From assembly GCA_947499955.1 (NCBI GenBank), contig CANMQI010000005.1, positions 62,001-126,000 on the forward strand: a stretch of DNA of 64,000 bases, written 5' to 3'. Shown here piece by piece: positions 45,443-53,547 of this stretch (the first letter of the stretch is position 1; each line of letters starts with the position of its first letter). The stretch is from an uncultured Granulosicoccus sp. Its GTDB lineage: Bacteria; Pseudomonadota; Gammaproteobacteria; Granulosicoccales; Granulosicoccaceae. The translations under genes were made by a program, and so were the position numbers. The notes beneath the pieces were generated by a model. The model saw nothing but the letters and a program-made list of their open reading frames with translations, had not been told where the DNA came from and made no database searches.

Positions 45443-46734
45443 TCGAGAGAATTTGCCTTAAGCAACTGTCTTCCTGGATATTTAGAAACATAGAAACACA
45501 AAAGAATCAATACAATCTGATGAATCGAGTAAATAAAGGCGAATAATTTTAAAGATTCAATAAAAGGAAGACTCCGAACTGAAATATAAAATACTATAAC
45601 CGCTAGCGAGATGAAGAAGACATCAATTTTAAATTGAAGTTTTATAGTATATGTAACCCTAAAAATAGAGGATACAGGTATGTAGACAAATTGAAGAAAT
45701 ATCGGGAAAGCCAATATTGATGCTATAGACCCGCTTCTACCCCACTCCCCCCCAAATGCAATCGAAAACAAATCTGAGCCATAGAAATATATTATTGAGT
45801 ATGGGATCAAACCCAGCATCAAAGATGAGAATAGCAACTTGCACAATATAATTTGCAAATTTCGAGGCTCATCACGCGCAACTACAATTAACTTATGATA
45901 AATAACTGGTGCTATAGCCATAGACATCAATTGAATAGGCAGTGTTGACATCGACATAGCCAAGGAAAATAACCCCACCTCTGTCGTCGAATAAGCAACA
46001 CTCAAAATTACGGTTTGCAGTGCAACAAAACCTAAAGCCAGCAAGTTCACAAAATTCAAAAAAAGTGCATATTCTTTATACTTTTTTATAGAACCCAAGA
46101 CTGAGTAAATAGTTTTCGATTTAACCCTAGGAACAATTCTCTTTATATTTTTTATACGGCCCTGGGTCATAACCGCAATCTGGACAACATATGCAAAACA
46201 CTCAAAAAATACCATGTAAATAGAGTTGGAACCTACGGTCATACTAGCCAGTATCGCTGTTGGCTTTGCGAATATAGGATGTACTACCCGCGCTACTGCT
46301 ATCTCAGTAAAAAGCGCCTCCGCACTTGCCCAGCTGCGCGCTATCCTGTGAAACGAAATTATCAATATAAGAAAAGGTATTAGAGCAATAGAGAAATCTT
46401 CACCGCTAAAACCCTCGCTTTTCGAAAAAACTGATATTAAATACAATACAACACCAACTCCAGACACAAAAAACGCGCAAAAAGATAATGTCATCAGAGA
46501 CAGTAAGAGCCTGACCCTACTATAGGTTGTTGAGATAACTGGCAAAGCATTTGGCAGGGATAGCAAAAAAAAACTTGCGAAAAAGGACGCTAAGTTATTT
46601 ACAAGTGCAAATACACCGTAGTCAACTGGAAGGTACCAACGTGTCATCACAGGAGTTAGAACGAGGGATATTACAAAACCCAACACACTTGAGAAAGTTG
46701 CGATGCTAATATTCTTTCGGAAAGTATTATTCAT
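45439..46734 (-). CDS. Polysaccharide flippase (Wzx/MATE-like)
   Basis: Predicted 431-residue membrane protein with about twelve helices. The N-terminal segment ISIATFSSVLGFVISLVLTP with TRWYLPVDYGVFAL is typical of Wzx proteins, which flip undecaprenyl-linked repeat units across the inner membrane. It is coupled to the downstream glycosyltransferase gene by a 4-base overlap. A run of nine A/T (46565-46573) lies inside the gene near its start. The sequence is AT-rich, and a 585-base spacer separates it from the wecBC remnants upstream. Confidence 0.9.
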   Translation of the reverse strand: MNNTFRKNISIATFSSVLGFVISLVLTPVMTRWYLPVDYGVFALVNNLASFFASFFLLSLPNALPVISTTYSRVRLLLSLMTLSFCAFFVSGVGVVLYLISVFSKSEGFSGEDFSIALIPFLILIISFHRIARSWASAEALFTEIAVARVVHPIFAKPTAILASMTVGSNSIYMVFFECFAYVVQIAVMTQGRIKNIKRIVPRVKSKTIYSVLGSIKKYKEYALFLNFVNLLALGFVALQTVILSVAYSTTEVGLFSLAMSMSTLPIQLMSMAIAPVIYHKLIVVARDEPRNLQIILCKLLFSSLMLGLIPYSIIYFYGSDLFSIAFGGEWGRSGSIASILAFPIFLQFVYIPVSSIFRVTYTIKLQFKIDVFFISLAVIVFYISVRSLPFIESLKLFAFIYSIHQIVLILLCFYVSKYPGRQLLKANSLE

Positions 46735-47318
46735 TTCTCGATGCGCTAAATTTTATTTTTTGCAGTACTATGAAAATAGAGAAAATATCCAAAAAAGACT
46801 TTAGTTAGTATCTTGCAGTTATCTATAATATCCAAATTCGCTTGCCTGCATACTTAACTCAGTTCAATAAAACAACAGGAATAGTAGAAACTTAAAACGA
46901 GATAAAGCCAAGGGTACTCTCAGCTTCGTATATCGACGACATAATCTTGGACCTTGGGAAAGAAAGATTGCACGTTCTTGTTCTAGTAATGATCGTAACT
47001 AATGGCAGGCGCCTGCATACAGCATGTAATGAAAACCGATAATCGGGTATTGATCTATATTCCTGAGCGCTAAACAAAATTCAGGTAACAATTGCATCGG
47101 CATTACATTGTTCACTACTTCTACGAGCGTTATTATTGAATAATATCCAGCTTATTTTCATAAACACACCGATTCAAATATTGAAAGGCATAATATATCT
47201 CTTCAACGCCATATATGATGCGTAGACGCCCCCATACAACCAATCAGTTAGTTATATCTTCCAACTGAAGCAAAATTCTTCATAAAGCAGCCTATCCGCT
47301 CCTGCACCTGAAGTAGTG
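46735..47318. other. AT-rich spacer upstream of the flippase
   Basis: 584 bases with no recognised gene. A short open run near 46898-47040 on the plus strand reads as a plausible peptide but lacks a start and family match. It may be decayed coding sequence. Confidence 0.4.
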
Positions 47319-47521
47319 CTATTTTATTGCTAAAAACGCAACAACCAAAAGCACCAATGCCCAGTGCAACCCACTTACTATCTCAAATCTGATCGCATAG
47401 AAGCTCCCATCGATACCGAGACATGCTGGATTGTCTGCATAATAAGTACTACCTAATAGTCGAACATATTCCGACCATGCAGGCTGATCGCATTGATGAG
47501 CCAGACGGTACACATCACGGT

Positions 47522-47633
47522 AGCCGTATACCCGAACCGAATACTCTCGCACCCACACGATGCCCCAATGGATTCGATTCGCACATCCGCAAACACCACC
47601 ATCAGAACCGCCACCGCGACCTAGAAACACAGT
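47522..47633 (-). pseudogene. Degenerate partial duplicate of the wecA-like gene
   Basis: These 112 bases match 49601-49712 inside the WecA-like gene at 104 positions, including 29 identical bases in a row (47522-47550). A TAG replaces the CAG codon of the intact copy, and the frame is lost. Weaker similarity continues to about 47480. The fragment abuts the truncated wecC at about 47634-47637, so it is a recombination or deletion scar rather than a working gene. An open frame that runs through it in another phase (47319-47630) is not a real gene. Confidence 0.85.
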
Positions 47634-47637
47634 TGCT

Positions 47638-47805
47638 TAGGTCGGGTTCAACTATACGTACACCACCTGCATTTATGGTATCTACAGTTTTTCGATTGAC
47701 ATCCAACCCAATAACTTCGAGTCCTCGCGACGCCATCAGTGCTGCGGTAGGCAAACCGATATAACCAAGTTCGACCATTGTTACTTTTGCAAAATTATCT
47801 GCCAC
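47638..47805 (-). pseudogene. wecC: Truncated UDP-N-acetyl-D-mannosamine dehydrogenase (wecC 5' end)
   Basis: Starting from a GTG at 47805 that overlaps the end of wecB, the frame reads [21 protein letters not shown] and continues to NAGGVRIVEPDL. This is the start of WecC, with its NAD-binding GLGYIGLPTAA-type motif slightly changed (VELGYIGLP). After about 56 codons of a normal ~420 the similarity stops abruptly at the junction with the wecA duplicate. The catalytic cysteine and the whole C-terminal part are missing, so no ManNAc oxidation can come from this copy. Confidence 0.85.
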
Positions 47806-48922
47806 CACACAAATCCTCACCGATAGTCTTACAGGAAGTTCCTGTTCCGTAGGGATTGGTTGCAATGCTCATTCGTCGATACTCTTCTTCGTTGTCAATC
47901 AAAAGAATTGCAGCATTCACAATTTTCTCCGTATTAGTACCTACTAGCCGCACTGTACCTGACTCTACAGCTTCTGGTCTCTCAGTAGTTTCCCTCATCA
48001 GCAATACCGGCTTACCCAACGCTGGAGCCTCTTCTTGAATACCACCAGAGTCACTGATAATCAAATAGCTGATATTCATCAGATGCACAAATGGCAAATA
48101 TTCCAGTGGCTCAAGTAGAAATACATTTTCCAGCCCACGTAAATGACGACTGACTGGCTCACGCACGTTCGGATTCATATGGACCGGATACACTATCTGC
48201 ACGTCACTTCTACTAGCGAGCTTTGCCAGTGCAATGCAGATACTCTCGAAGCTATCTCCAAAATTTTCACGCCGATGTCCCGTCACCAGTATTAATTTTT
48301 TATTGGGATCAAGAAAATAAAATTGTTGCGCGAGGCTTGACATAGCTGAATCATTCCCAGCCAAACTGCTTGAGACCAATAACAATGCATCTATTACCGT
48401 GTTTCCAGTCACAATGATTTGGTCTGCAGATACGTTTTCTGCGAGCAGGTTGTCCCTAGCCTGATTGGTAGGCGCATAGTGACGATCGGCAAGTACAGAT
48501 GTCATCTGTCGGTTCGCTTCCTCCGGCCATGGAGATAACATATTGCCCGTCCTCAGCCCAGCCTCTACGTGCCCAACCTTCACACCTGCGTAAAATGAGG
48601 CCAATGACGCGGACAGCGTAGTAGTGGTATCCCCGTGTACCAGCACTCTATCGGGCTTATAGAGCCTAAACACGTCGCGCATGCCATTAAGCACGGCGAT
48701 TGTAATGTCTGTCAGATCCTGCCCCTTTCGCATCACTTCAAGATCGAAATCTGGAGTCAAATTAAACAAAGCCAGCACTTGGTCCAGCATTTCCCTATGT
48801 TGACCAGTAATACATAGCTTCACGTCTAGCTTGCTCAGCTTTTTTAGCTCTACAATCAGAGGAGCCATTTTTATAGCTTCTGGGCGAGTACCAACAACTA
48901 CTAGTATTTTTTTAACGATCAT
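47795..48922 (-). CDS. wecB: UDP-N-acetylglucosamine 2-epimerase (non-hydrolysing)
   Basis: Predicted 375 residues, the normal length. It converts UDP-GlcNAc to UDP-ManNAc. Conserved segments include [14 protein letters not shown] at the N terminus, [34 protein letters not shown] and [19 protein letters not shown]. All family motifs look intact, unlike its two neighbours. The C terminus ends [16 protein letters not shown], close to the usual NPYGDG..S.RI ending. It stands between the broken wecA and the truncated wecC, so its product may have no local consumer. Confidence 0.95.
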   Translation of the reverse strand: MIVKKILVVVGTRPEAIKMAPLIVELKKLSKLDVKLCITGQHREMLDQVLALFNLTPDFDLEVMRKGQDLTDITIAVLNGMRDVFRLYKPDRVLVHGDTTTTLSASLASFYAGVKVGHVEAGLRTGNMLSPWPEEANRQMTSVLADRHYAPTNQARDNLLAENVSADQIIVTGNTVIDALLLVSSSLAGNDSAMSSLAQQFYFLDPNKKLILVTGHRRENFGDSFESICIALAKLASRSDVQIVYPVHMNPNVREPVSRHLRGLENVFLLEPLEYLPFVHLMNISYLIISDSGGIQEEAPALGKPVLLMRETTERPEAVESGTVRLVGTNTEKIVNAAILLIDNEEEYRRMSIATNPYGTGTSCKTIGEDLCGGR

Positions 48923-48946
48923 GTCAAAGAGTGAGCAAGCTTCGCG

Positions 48947-50056
48947 CTACTTTAATTTTAATATTCTGCCATTCGAAAATTCGAATAGCGGCTTACTTAC
49001 AACAGAATGACCAACCATCAAAATCACAAAGGACCAGAATAGCCAGATATCCCATTCAGAATTTATCGCATTAACAGTACCGACAAGAACCAGTAGAACA
49101 TGCATAACCAGCATAGCTAGAACGACTGAATTCGCTGACAACCCTATACTACTTAAACGATGATGCAAGTGATCCCTACTAGCTGCAAAACGCGTTCGCT
49201 TATCCAGAAAACGCCCCACCGTCACAACAACTGTATCCATCAACGGCAAACCCAATAACCAACCAGCAGCAACAACAGTTTACATCACAGGGTCTGCGCC
49301 CTGAGTCATATCCACCAAATACCACACCAGTATCAAGCCCAGCATCATGCTCCCGTAAGCTCCAAGAAAAATGGCGGCTCGCTTGCCGACAACTCGGCTG
49401 TTGTAGAAGAGAAACGCCAACAGACTGCCGGATATAACGAATAAGGTAAGCGCCGTGTCAGCGTCGCCATGCGCCATGGCCAGTACACCCATGGACGACA
49501 GCGTCACGGCCAGCAAAGAACCGGACAAACCATCCAGGCCATCGATCATGTTGATGGCGTTGATAACCCCAACGGCACATATAACGGTAAACAGCAAGGA
49601 AGCCGTATACCCGAACCGAATACTCTCGCCCCCAAACAATGCCCCGATGGATTCGATTCGCACATCGGTAAACACCACCATCAGAACCGCCACCGCCACC
49701 TGGAAACACAGTCTGCAGCGTGCAGACAGATCCATGTAGTCATCAACCACACCCAGAATTACAAGCACCAGGCAAAGTGCGAGTAACACCGGTGGCACCA
49801 ACGGGCCTTGGCTGATGAATTCAAAAGCCAGCAGGGTCGCGAATACGGCGATACCCCCAACCAAAGGAATCTCACCCAAGTGCCTTTTTCGGCTATCGGG
49901 TTTGTCGGTCAATCCGTAAGCAACTGCCAGCTTGCCCAGCACTGGAATGATGGCGGCACAGAATAGCGTCGCAAATATGACTGTCAGCATGTAGGCAACT
50001 GCATCGTTAACACTTCCTTTGTCAACTAACAATGCAGTCGATGACTCCGTCAGCAA
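48947..50056 (-). pseudogene. wecA: WecA/TuaA-like undecaprenyl-phosphate glycosylphosphotransferase split by an in-frame TAA
   Basis: The two halves lie in one reading frame of 370 codons. Residues 1-258 carry the MraY/WecA-family core: RKRHLGEIPLVGGI, LGVVDDYMDL and NMIDGLDGLSGSL with its aspartates. After GADPVM comes TAA (49282-49280), then TVVAAGWLLGLPLMDTVVVTV and the C-terminal HLHHRL motif resume without any shift. One base change explains the break. The enzyme starts glycan assembly by moving a GlcNAc-1-P type sugar to undecaprenyl phosphate; without its C-terminal loop it is probably inactive. The start is a TTG at 50056 or, more likely, ATG at 49990. Confidence 0.85.
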
Positions 50057-50634
50057 TGACGATCATCTATCCGCACATGGAATCATCCTTATCGCGCTGC
50101 AATGAAAAATGCCAACTCGATCAAGTATTTATAAATAGCAACGTAACATTGTTACAAAATGTAAACTTGTTGCAGGCGGAGGTTATCGAGGAGTTCTTTG
50201 GCTAGCAAGATAAGAATTCCTACCCCACATCGCTCAGATATCGATTCTCGAAATTCTTCAGTATCAAAATTGTTCTGCAAGCAGACAAGCCTGGTAGCTG
50301 TACGCTCTCAGGCAATAAAGACCATCGTGCTCATCCGCAGGCATCAACAACGCCATGAACACACAGGACGAGCCGCGTCTGAAGCGGGTTCACCTCGAAC
50401 CAGACCAATGCAGCTCAGCATCGTAAATCAGAAGTACTACAAGCAGGGCACATTCTAAAATATGCTCTATATTGCAAGTCTAAAAAATCGGAACGAATAT
50501 TCGCTGGATAAGGTTACTTGAATAATCTACACGGCATGCATTTAAACAAGTGCAAGATAGACTCTGAAAAATGTTGCAACCTGAATGCAAAGCGGCTCTG
50601 CAGCCTTGTCCCCAGAAACCTCACACCCAAAGTA
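50057..50634. other. Spacer upstream of the wecA-like gene
   Basis: 578 bases without a convincing gene; an 86-residue plus-strand frame (50198-50458) has no family features. It contains a promoter candidate and a 13-bp palindrome near 50129-50157 pointing toward wecA. Confidence 0.5.
50129..50157 (-). promoter_or_regulatory. Candidate sigma-70 promoter with overlapping palindrome for the glycan island
   Basis: On the minus strand TTGTAA (50157-50152), a 17-base spacer and TTATAA (50134-50129) form a good promoter match, about 70 bases before the first possible wecA start. The palindrome GTAACATTGTTAC (50143-50155) overlaps the -35 box and spacer, as a repressor operator would. This is prediction by eye. 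Confidence 0.45.
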
Positions 50635-50934
50635 TCAAGTTATCGATTCAACAAATTCAACACGCTTTTTGTGTAGATAAATCCCTGATAACAGGAAAAT
50701 TGACCCACCCACTGCAAATGCCGTGATGGGAGATGCACCCAGCAAGAAGATCATGACGTTCGCGCACACCATGCACAAGAACATGACCAAGGCCATTTTC
50801 TTCCCGTAGCGCCAGCGAATCCTCTGCGGCAAGCCCGACGGTTTGATGAAAGGAATCAGCGTCTCCCCGAAAAAAACAAACGCCGCGTACGGAAGCACGA
50901 GCAGCGTCGCCATGTAAATCATCTCGTTTGTCAC
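50635..50934 (-). CDS. Small membrane protein, paralog of the one at 31613
   Basis: Predicted 99 residues, three hydrophobic segments. It shares with the 109-residue protein at 31613-31942 a central R(L/I)RW..GK(R/K)MA motif, the AN.......G..P segment and the C-terminal F.VGG..F....G.(F/Y)L(Y/H)(I/K)KR motif. I do not recognise the family. It is read toward the island from its right edge, and its promoter must lie in the 331 bases upstream. The C-terminal basic tail suggests a cytoplasmic end. Confidence 0.75.
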   Translation of the reverse strand: MTNEMIYMATLLVLPYAAFVFFGETLIPFIKPSGLPQRIRWRYGKKMALVMFLCMVCANVMIFLLGASPITAFAVGGSIFLLSGIYLHKKRVEFVESIT

Positions 50935-51265
50935 GATCTCAACTCCTCACATCATGAACCAGACGAAAGGCAGTCTCTCAAATTTTTACCCTTGCTGCAA
51001 AACCAGAAAAATCGAGAAATCCGGGCTTTTCTCGGACGCGCTTTGACAGCGATTCAGCAACCGCAAACCGTCTGGCTTCCGGGCTGGAAAACACCCCACC
51101 ACCGCGTAGAAAGAACATCACATATTCCAGAAAAGACAAAGCCAGATGTTACTCGCCCTATCAGAAAGTACAGGTTTTTCAATAACTGGATTTATCACCG
51201 CCACTTCTTCTCGGCATCTCGACTGCAGCACAACAACACGCAGTCGTCCAACTTGCAAAAAGCCC
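50935..51265. other. Spacer between the small membrane protein and GntR genes
   Basis: 331 bases without a supported gene, carrying the promoter of the small membrane protein. It marks the return to GC-rich core sequence. Confidence 0.45.
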
Positions 51266-51961
51266 TCACGACTCCCCTTCCACGAAATAATCCGGATACT
51301 CCTCCGCTATCTCGTGAATCGAATCCAGTATCCCCCGCAAATGCACTCGCATGGTTTCCATCGCCTCCACCGAGCGCCCCTGGGCAATGGCCTCGACCAC
51401 CTGCGTGTGCTGACGAATCAACCGCTCCACATGAAAATGGTTGAATGACAGGAACCGTACCCGGTCCATCTGCGTCTTCACCCCTTCGATGACGCGCCAG
51501 GCATAAGGTTTTCCCGCGCCTTCGGCCAAGGTGCGATGAAACTCGTCATCGAGCTTCATGAACTGTTGCGGTGCGGATTCCAGTACGCGGCGCTGGGCCC
51601 CCAGCTGCTGCTCCAGTTCGCGCACCACGGCAGGGTCGGCTTGCTGTGCCAGCAGGCAGACAATATCGGCCTCTATCGCCTCGCGGACAAACCTGGCGTC
51701 CAGCACCGCCGACACCGAGATGCGTTTGACGTAGGTACCACGCTGTGGCCGCACATCCAGCAGGTCGTCCGACTGCAAGCGCAGAAAGGCCTCACGGATC
51801 GGCTGCCGACTGGTTTCCAGCTTCTTGGACAGCTCGATATCCGACAGGCGCTCGCCCGGCGGCAACTCGGCGCAGACAATAGCCTGTTTCAATACCTGAT
51901 ACACCTGTGGACTCAGAGGAAGGCCCTGTTCGATCGCTGCCCATCCTGCCGGCTTGCTCAT
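51266..51961 (-). CDS. GntR-family (FadR/FCD subfamily) transcriptional regulator
   Basis: Predicted 231 residues. The N-terminal winged helix has QVYQVLKQAIVCAELPPGER and LSKKLETSRQPIREAFLRL; the C-terminal FCD domain carries the acidic/histidine residues DDEFHRTLAE and the late HTQVVEAIAQG. The ATG at 51961 starts the conserved part; an open extension to 52051 would include the operator. It is divergent from uxuA across 139 bases with a palindrome, so it probably represses hexuronate genes and responds to a sugar acid. E. coli UxuR/ExuR are functional analogues. Confidence 0.9.
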   Translation of the reverse strand: MSKPAGWAAIEQGLPLSPQVYQVLKQAIVCAELPPGERLSDIELSKKLETSRQPIREAFLRLQSDDLLDVRPQRGTYVKRISVSAVLDARFVREAIEADIVCLLAQQADPAVVRELEQQLGAQRRVLESAPQQFMKLDDEFHRTLAEGAGKPYAWRVIEGVKTQMDRVRFLSFNHFHVERLIRQHTQVVEAIAQGRSVEAMETMRVHLRGILDSIHEIAEEYPDYFVEGES

Positions 51962-51983
51962 GGTGTTCTCGCTTGAGATCGTT

Positions 51984-52013
51984 ACTGATATATTAGTATA
52001 CTGGCATATCAGT
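51984..52013. promoter_or_regulatory. Operator candidate for the GntR-uxuA divergent region
   Basis: ACTGATAT (51984-51991) and ATATCAGT (52006-52013) are inverted arms sharing their centre with the inner palindrome AGTATACT (51995-52002). The centre resembles the TNGTATACNA sites used by UxuR/ExuR-type FCD regulators. It lies 22 bases from the regulator start. Confidence 0.7.
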
Positions 52014-52100
52014 GAGTATTCCGGAATCGCTCGTCTGGTAGTCGAGCCCACACGAGCTCGCTCAAACTCGCCGCAGCACCCAACCTACGGACAACACAAC

Positions 52101-53321
52101 ATGAAACACACTTGGCGCTGGTTTGGACCCAAGGATCTTGTCAGCATCGATGACATCTGCCAGGCGGGTGCCACCGGCATCGTCTCCGCCCTGCACCACA
52201 TCGATAACGGTGAAGTCTGGACGCGTGAGGAAATTGCCAAACGGCAGCAGTCCATCGCTACGCGCAAGGATGGCTCACCATCAGGCCTCAACTGGGATGT
52301 CGTGGAGAGCGTGCCCGTGTCCGAGGACATCAAGAAACAGGATGGCCAGTGGCGTAACCACATCGACAACTACAAGCTCACGCTGGACAACCTCGCCTCG
52401 GCCGGTATCCAGACTGTCTGCTACAACTTCATGCCGATCCTGGACTGGACGCGAACCGATCTTCGCTGGCAGCGGCCACACGGCGGCACCTGCATGCGCT
52501 TCGACCTGACGGATTTCGCCCTGTTCGACATCCATCTGCTCAAGCGTGAAGCGGCGGCTGCAGATTTCCCGGAAGCCATTCAGGAAGAGGCCGCCAGGCG
52601 GTATCGAGGCATGAGCGATGATGAAAAACTGCACCTGCAATCCTCCATCGTCTGCGGCCTGCCCGGCGCCAACCAGGAACTGACAATCAAGGATGTACAG
52701 GAGTTGCTGGCGCAGTACGATGCCATCGATGCCGATCGCCTGCGACGGCACCATCACCAGTTTCTGGAAATGGTGGCACCCCATGCGGATGAGCTCGGCA
52801 TGCGCCTGTGCTGCCACCCGGACGACCCACCTTATTCCCTGCTCGGCCTGCCGCGCGTCGTGTCCACCGAAGCCGACTACCAGGCCATGATCGATGCCGT
52901 GGATGTGCATGCCAACGGGGTGACCCTGTGCAGCGGCTCTTTGGGTGCACGTGCCGACAACGATCTACCCGGTATGATGCGCAGGCTCGGTTCTCGGGTG
53001 CACTTCCTGCACCTGCGCAATGTCACCCGCGACAGTGACGATCTGCCCTGCTCCTTCTTTGAAGACGAGCATCTGGCCGGCAGTACCGACATGGTGGCAC
53101 TGATTGCCGCAGCCCTGGATGAAGAGCAGCGCCGCCGAAATGCCGGTCAGAGTGACTGGCAGATCCCCATGCGCCCCGATCATGGTCAGGACATTCTGGA
53201 TGATCTTGGCCGCCGTACCCAGCCAGGCTACCCCTCCATTGGCAGGCTCAAGGGCCTGGCGGAGCTGCGCGGGGTCGAACTTGCATTAGGTCATGCACAG
53301 GTGCAGCGCATCTCTGCCTGA
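52101..53321 (+). CDS. uxuA: Mannonate dehydratase
   Basis: Predicted 406 residues (E. coli UxuA 394). It dehydrates D-mannonate to 2-keto-3-deoxy-gluconate in glucuronate catabolism. The N terminus WRWFGPKDLVSIDDICQAGA and later metal-binding segments (CCHPDDPPYSLLGLPRVVST, FLHLRNVTRD, MRPDHGQDILDD) match the TIM-barrel family. The open frame reaches back to 51954, but MKHTWRWFGP at 52101 is the conserved start. Other uxu genes (kinase, aldolase) are not in the window. Confidence 0.95.
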   Translation: MKHTWRWFGPKDLVSIDDICQAGATGIVSALHHIDNGEVWTREEIAKRQQSIATRKDGSPSGLNWDVVESVPVSEDIKKQDGQWRNHIDNYKLTLDNLASAGIQTVCYNFMPILDWTRTDLRWQRPHGGTCMRFDLTDFALFDIHLLKREAAAADFPEAIQEEAARRYRGMSDDEKLHLQSSIVCGLPGANQELTIKDVQELLAQYDAIDADRLRRHHHQFLEMVAPHADELGMRLCCHPDDPPYSLLGLPRVVSTEADYQAMIDAVDVHANGVTLCSGSLGARADNDLPGMMRRLGSRVHFLHLRNVTRDSDDLPCSFFEDEHLAGSTDMVALIAAALDEEQRRRNAGQSDWQIPMRPDHGQDILDDLGRRTQPGYPSIGRLKGLAELRGVELALGHAQVQRISA

Positions 53322-53481
53322 ACGACTGGAATTTATTGCGTTAACAAGCGCACAGCTTGCCGCTGACGATGTGGTACGGCACGTGAGAGAGGTTTGTGGG
53401 GTAGAAGACGCCCTGTCTATCGCAGGCCTCATCACTGCACTGCACACACGTCTGGTAGAAAATCAGCGGTCCAATATCTAG
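53293..53481 (+). pseudogene. Short ORF, possible remnant of a carboxymuconolactone-decarboxylase-like protein
   Basis: A 62-codon frame overlaps the end of uxuA. From ERLEFIALTSAQLA onward it looks like the tail of a helical enzyme, with an AGLITALHTRLVENQ pattern reminiscent of CMD/AhpD-like C termini. No full domain is present, and the start lies inside uxuA. It may be a degraded gene or chance; I give it little weight. Confidence 0.25.
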
Positions 53482-53500
53482 CGCACGATACGTTGACCAG

Positions 53501-53531
53501 GCAGGGTCACCACGGTCCGTGGCGGCCCTGC
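53501..53531. terminator. Hairpin between uxuA and the convergent hydrolase gene
   Basis: Outer arms GCAGGG (53501-53506) and CCCTGC (53526-53531) enclose CCACGG-T-CCGTGG (53510-53522). It lies just past the hydrolase stop on the minus strand and 180 bases past uxuA. No T-run follows, so the terminator role is inferred from position. Confidence 0.5.
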
Positions 53532-53547
53532 TGCATGAATAGCCGGA

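Noticed and set aside
46565-46573. A9 run in the flippase as a second phase switch
   Set aside because: Nine A/T in AT-rich DNA is not exceptional, and other runs of eight occur nearby; the case is far weaker than the G12 tract.
47319-47630. 103-codon minus-strand frame
   Set aside because: Its first part is the wecA duplicate read in a wrong phase; the same phase occurs as a shadow inside wecA. The tail has a hydrophobic stretch but no recognisable family.
50198-50458. 86-codon plus-strand frame upstream of wecA
   Set aside because: Basic, low-complexity peptide with no motif, opposite to all neighbouring genes.
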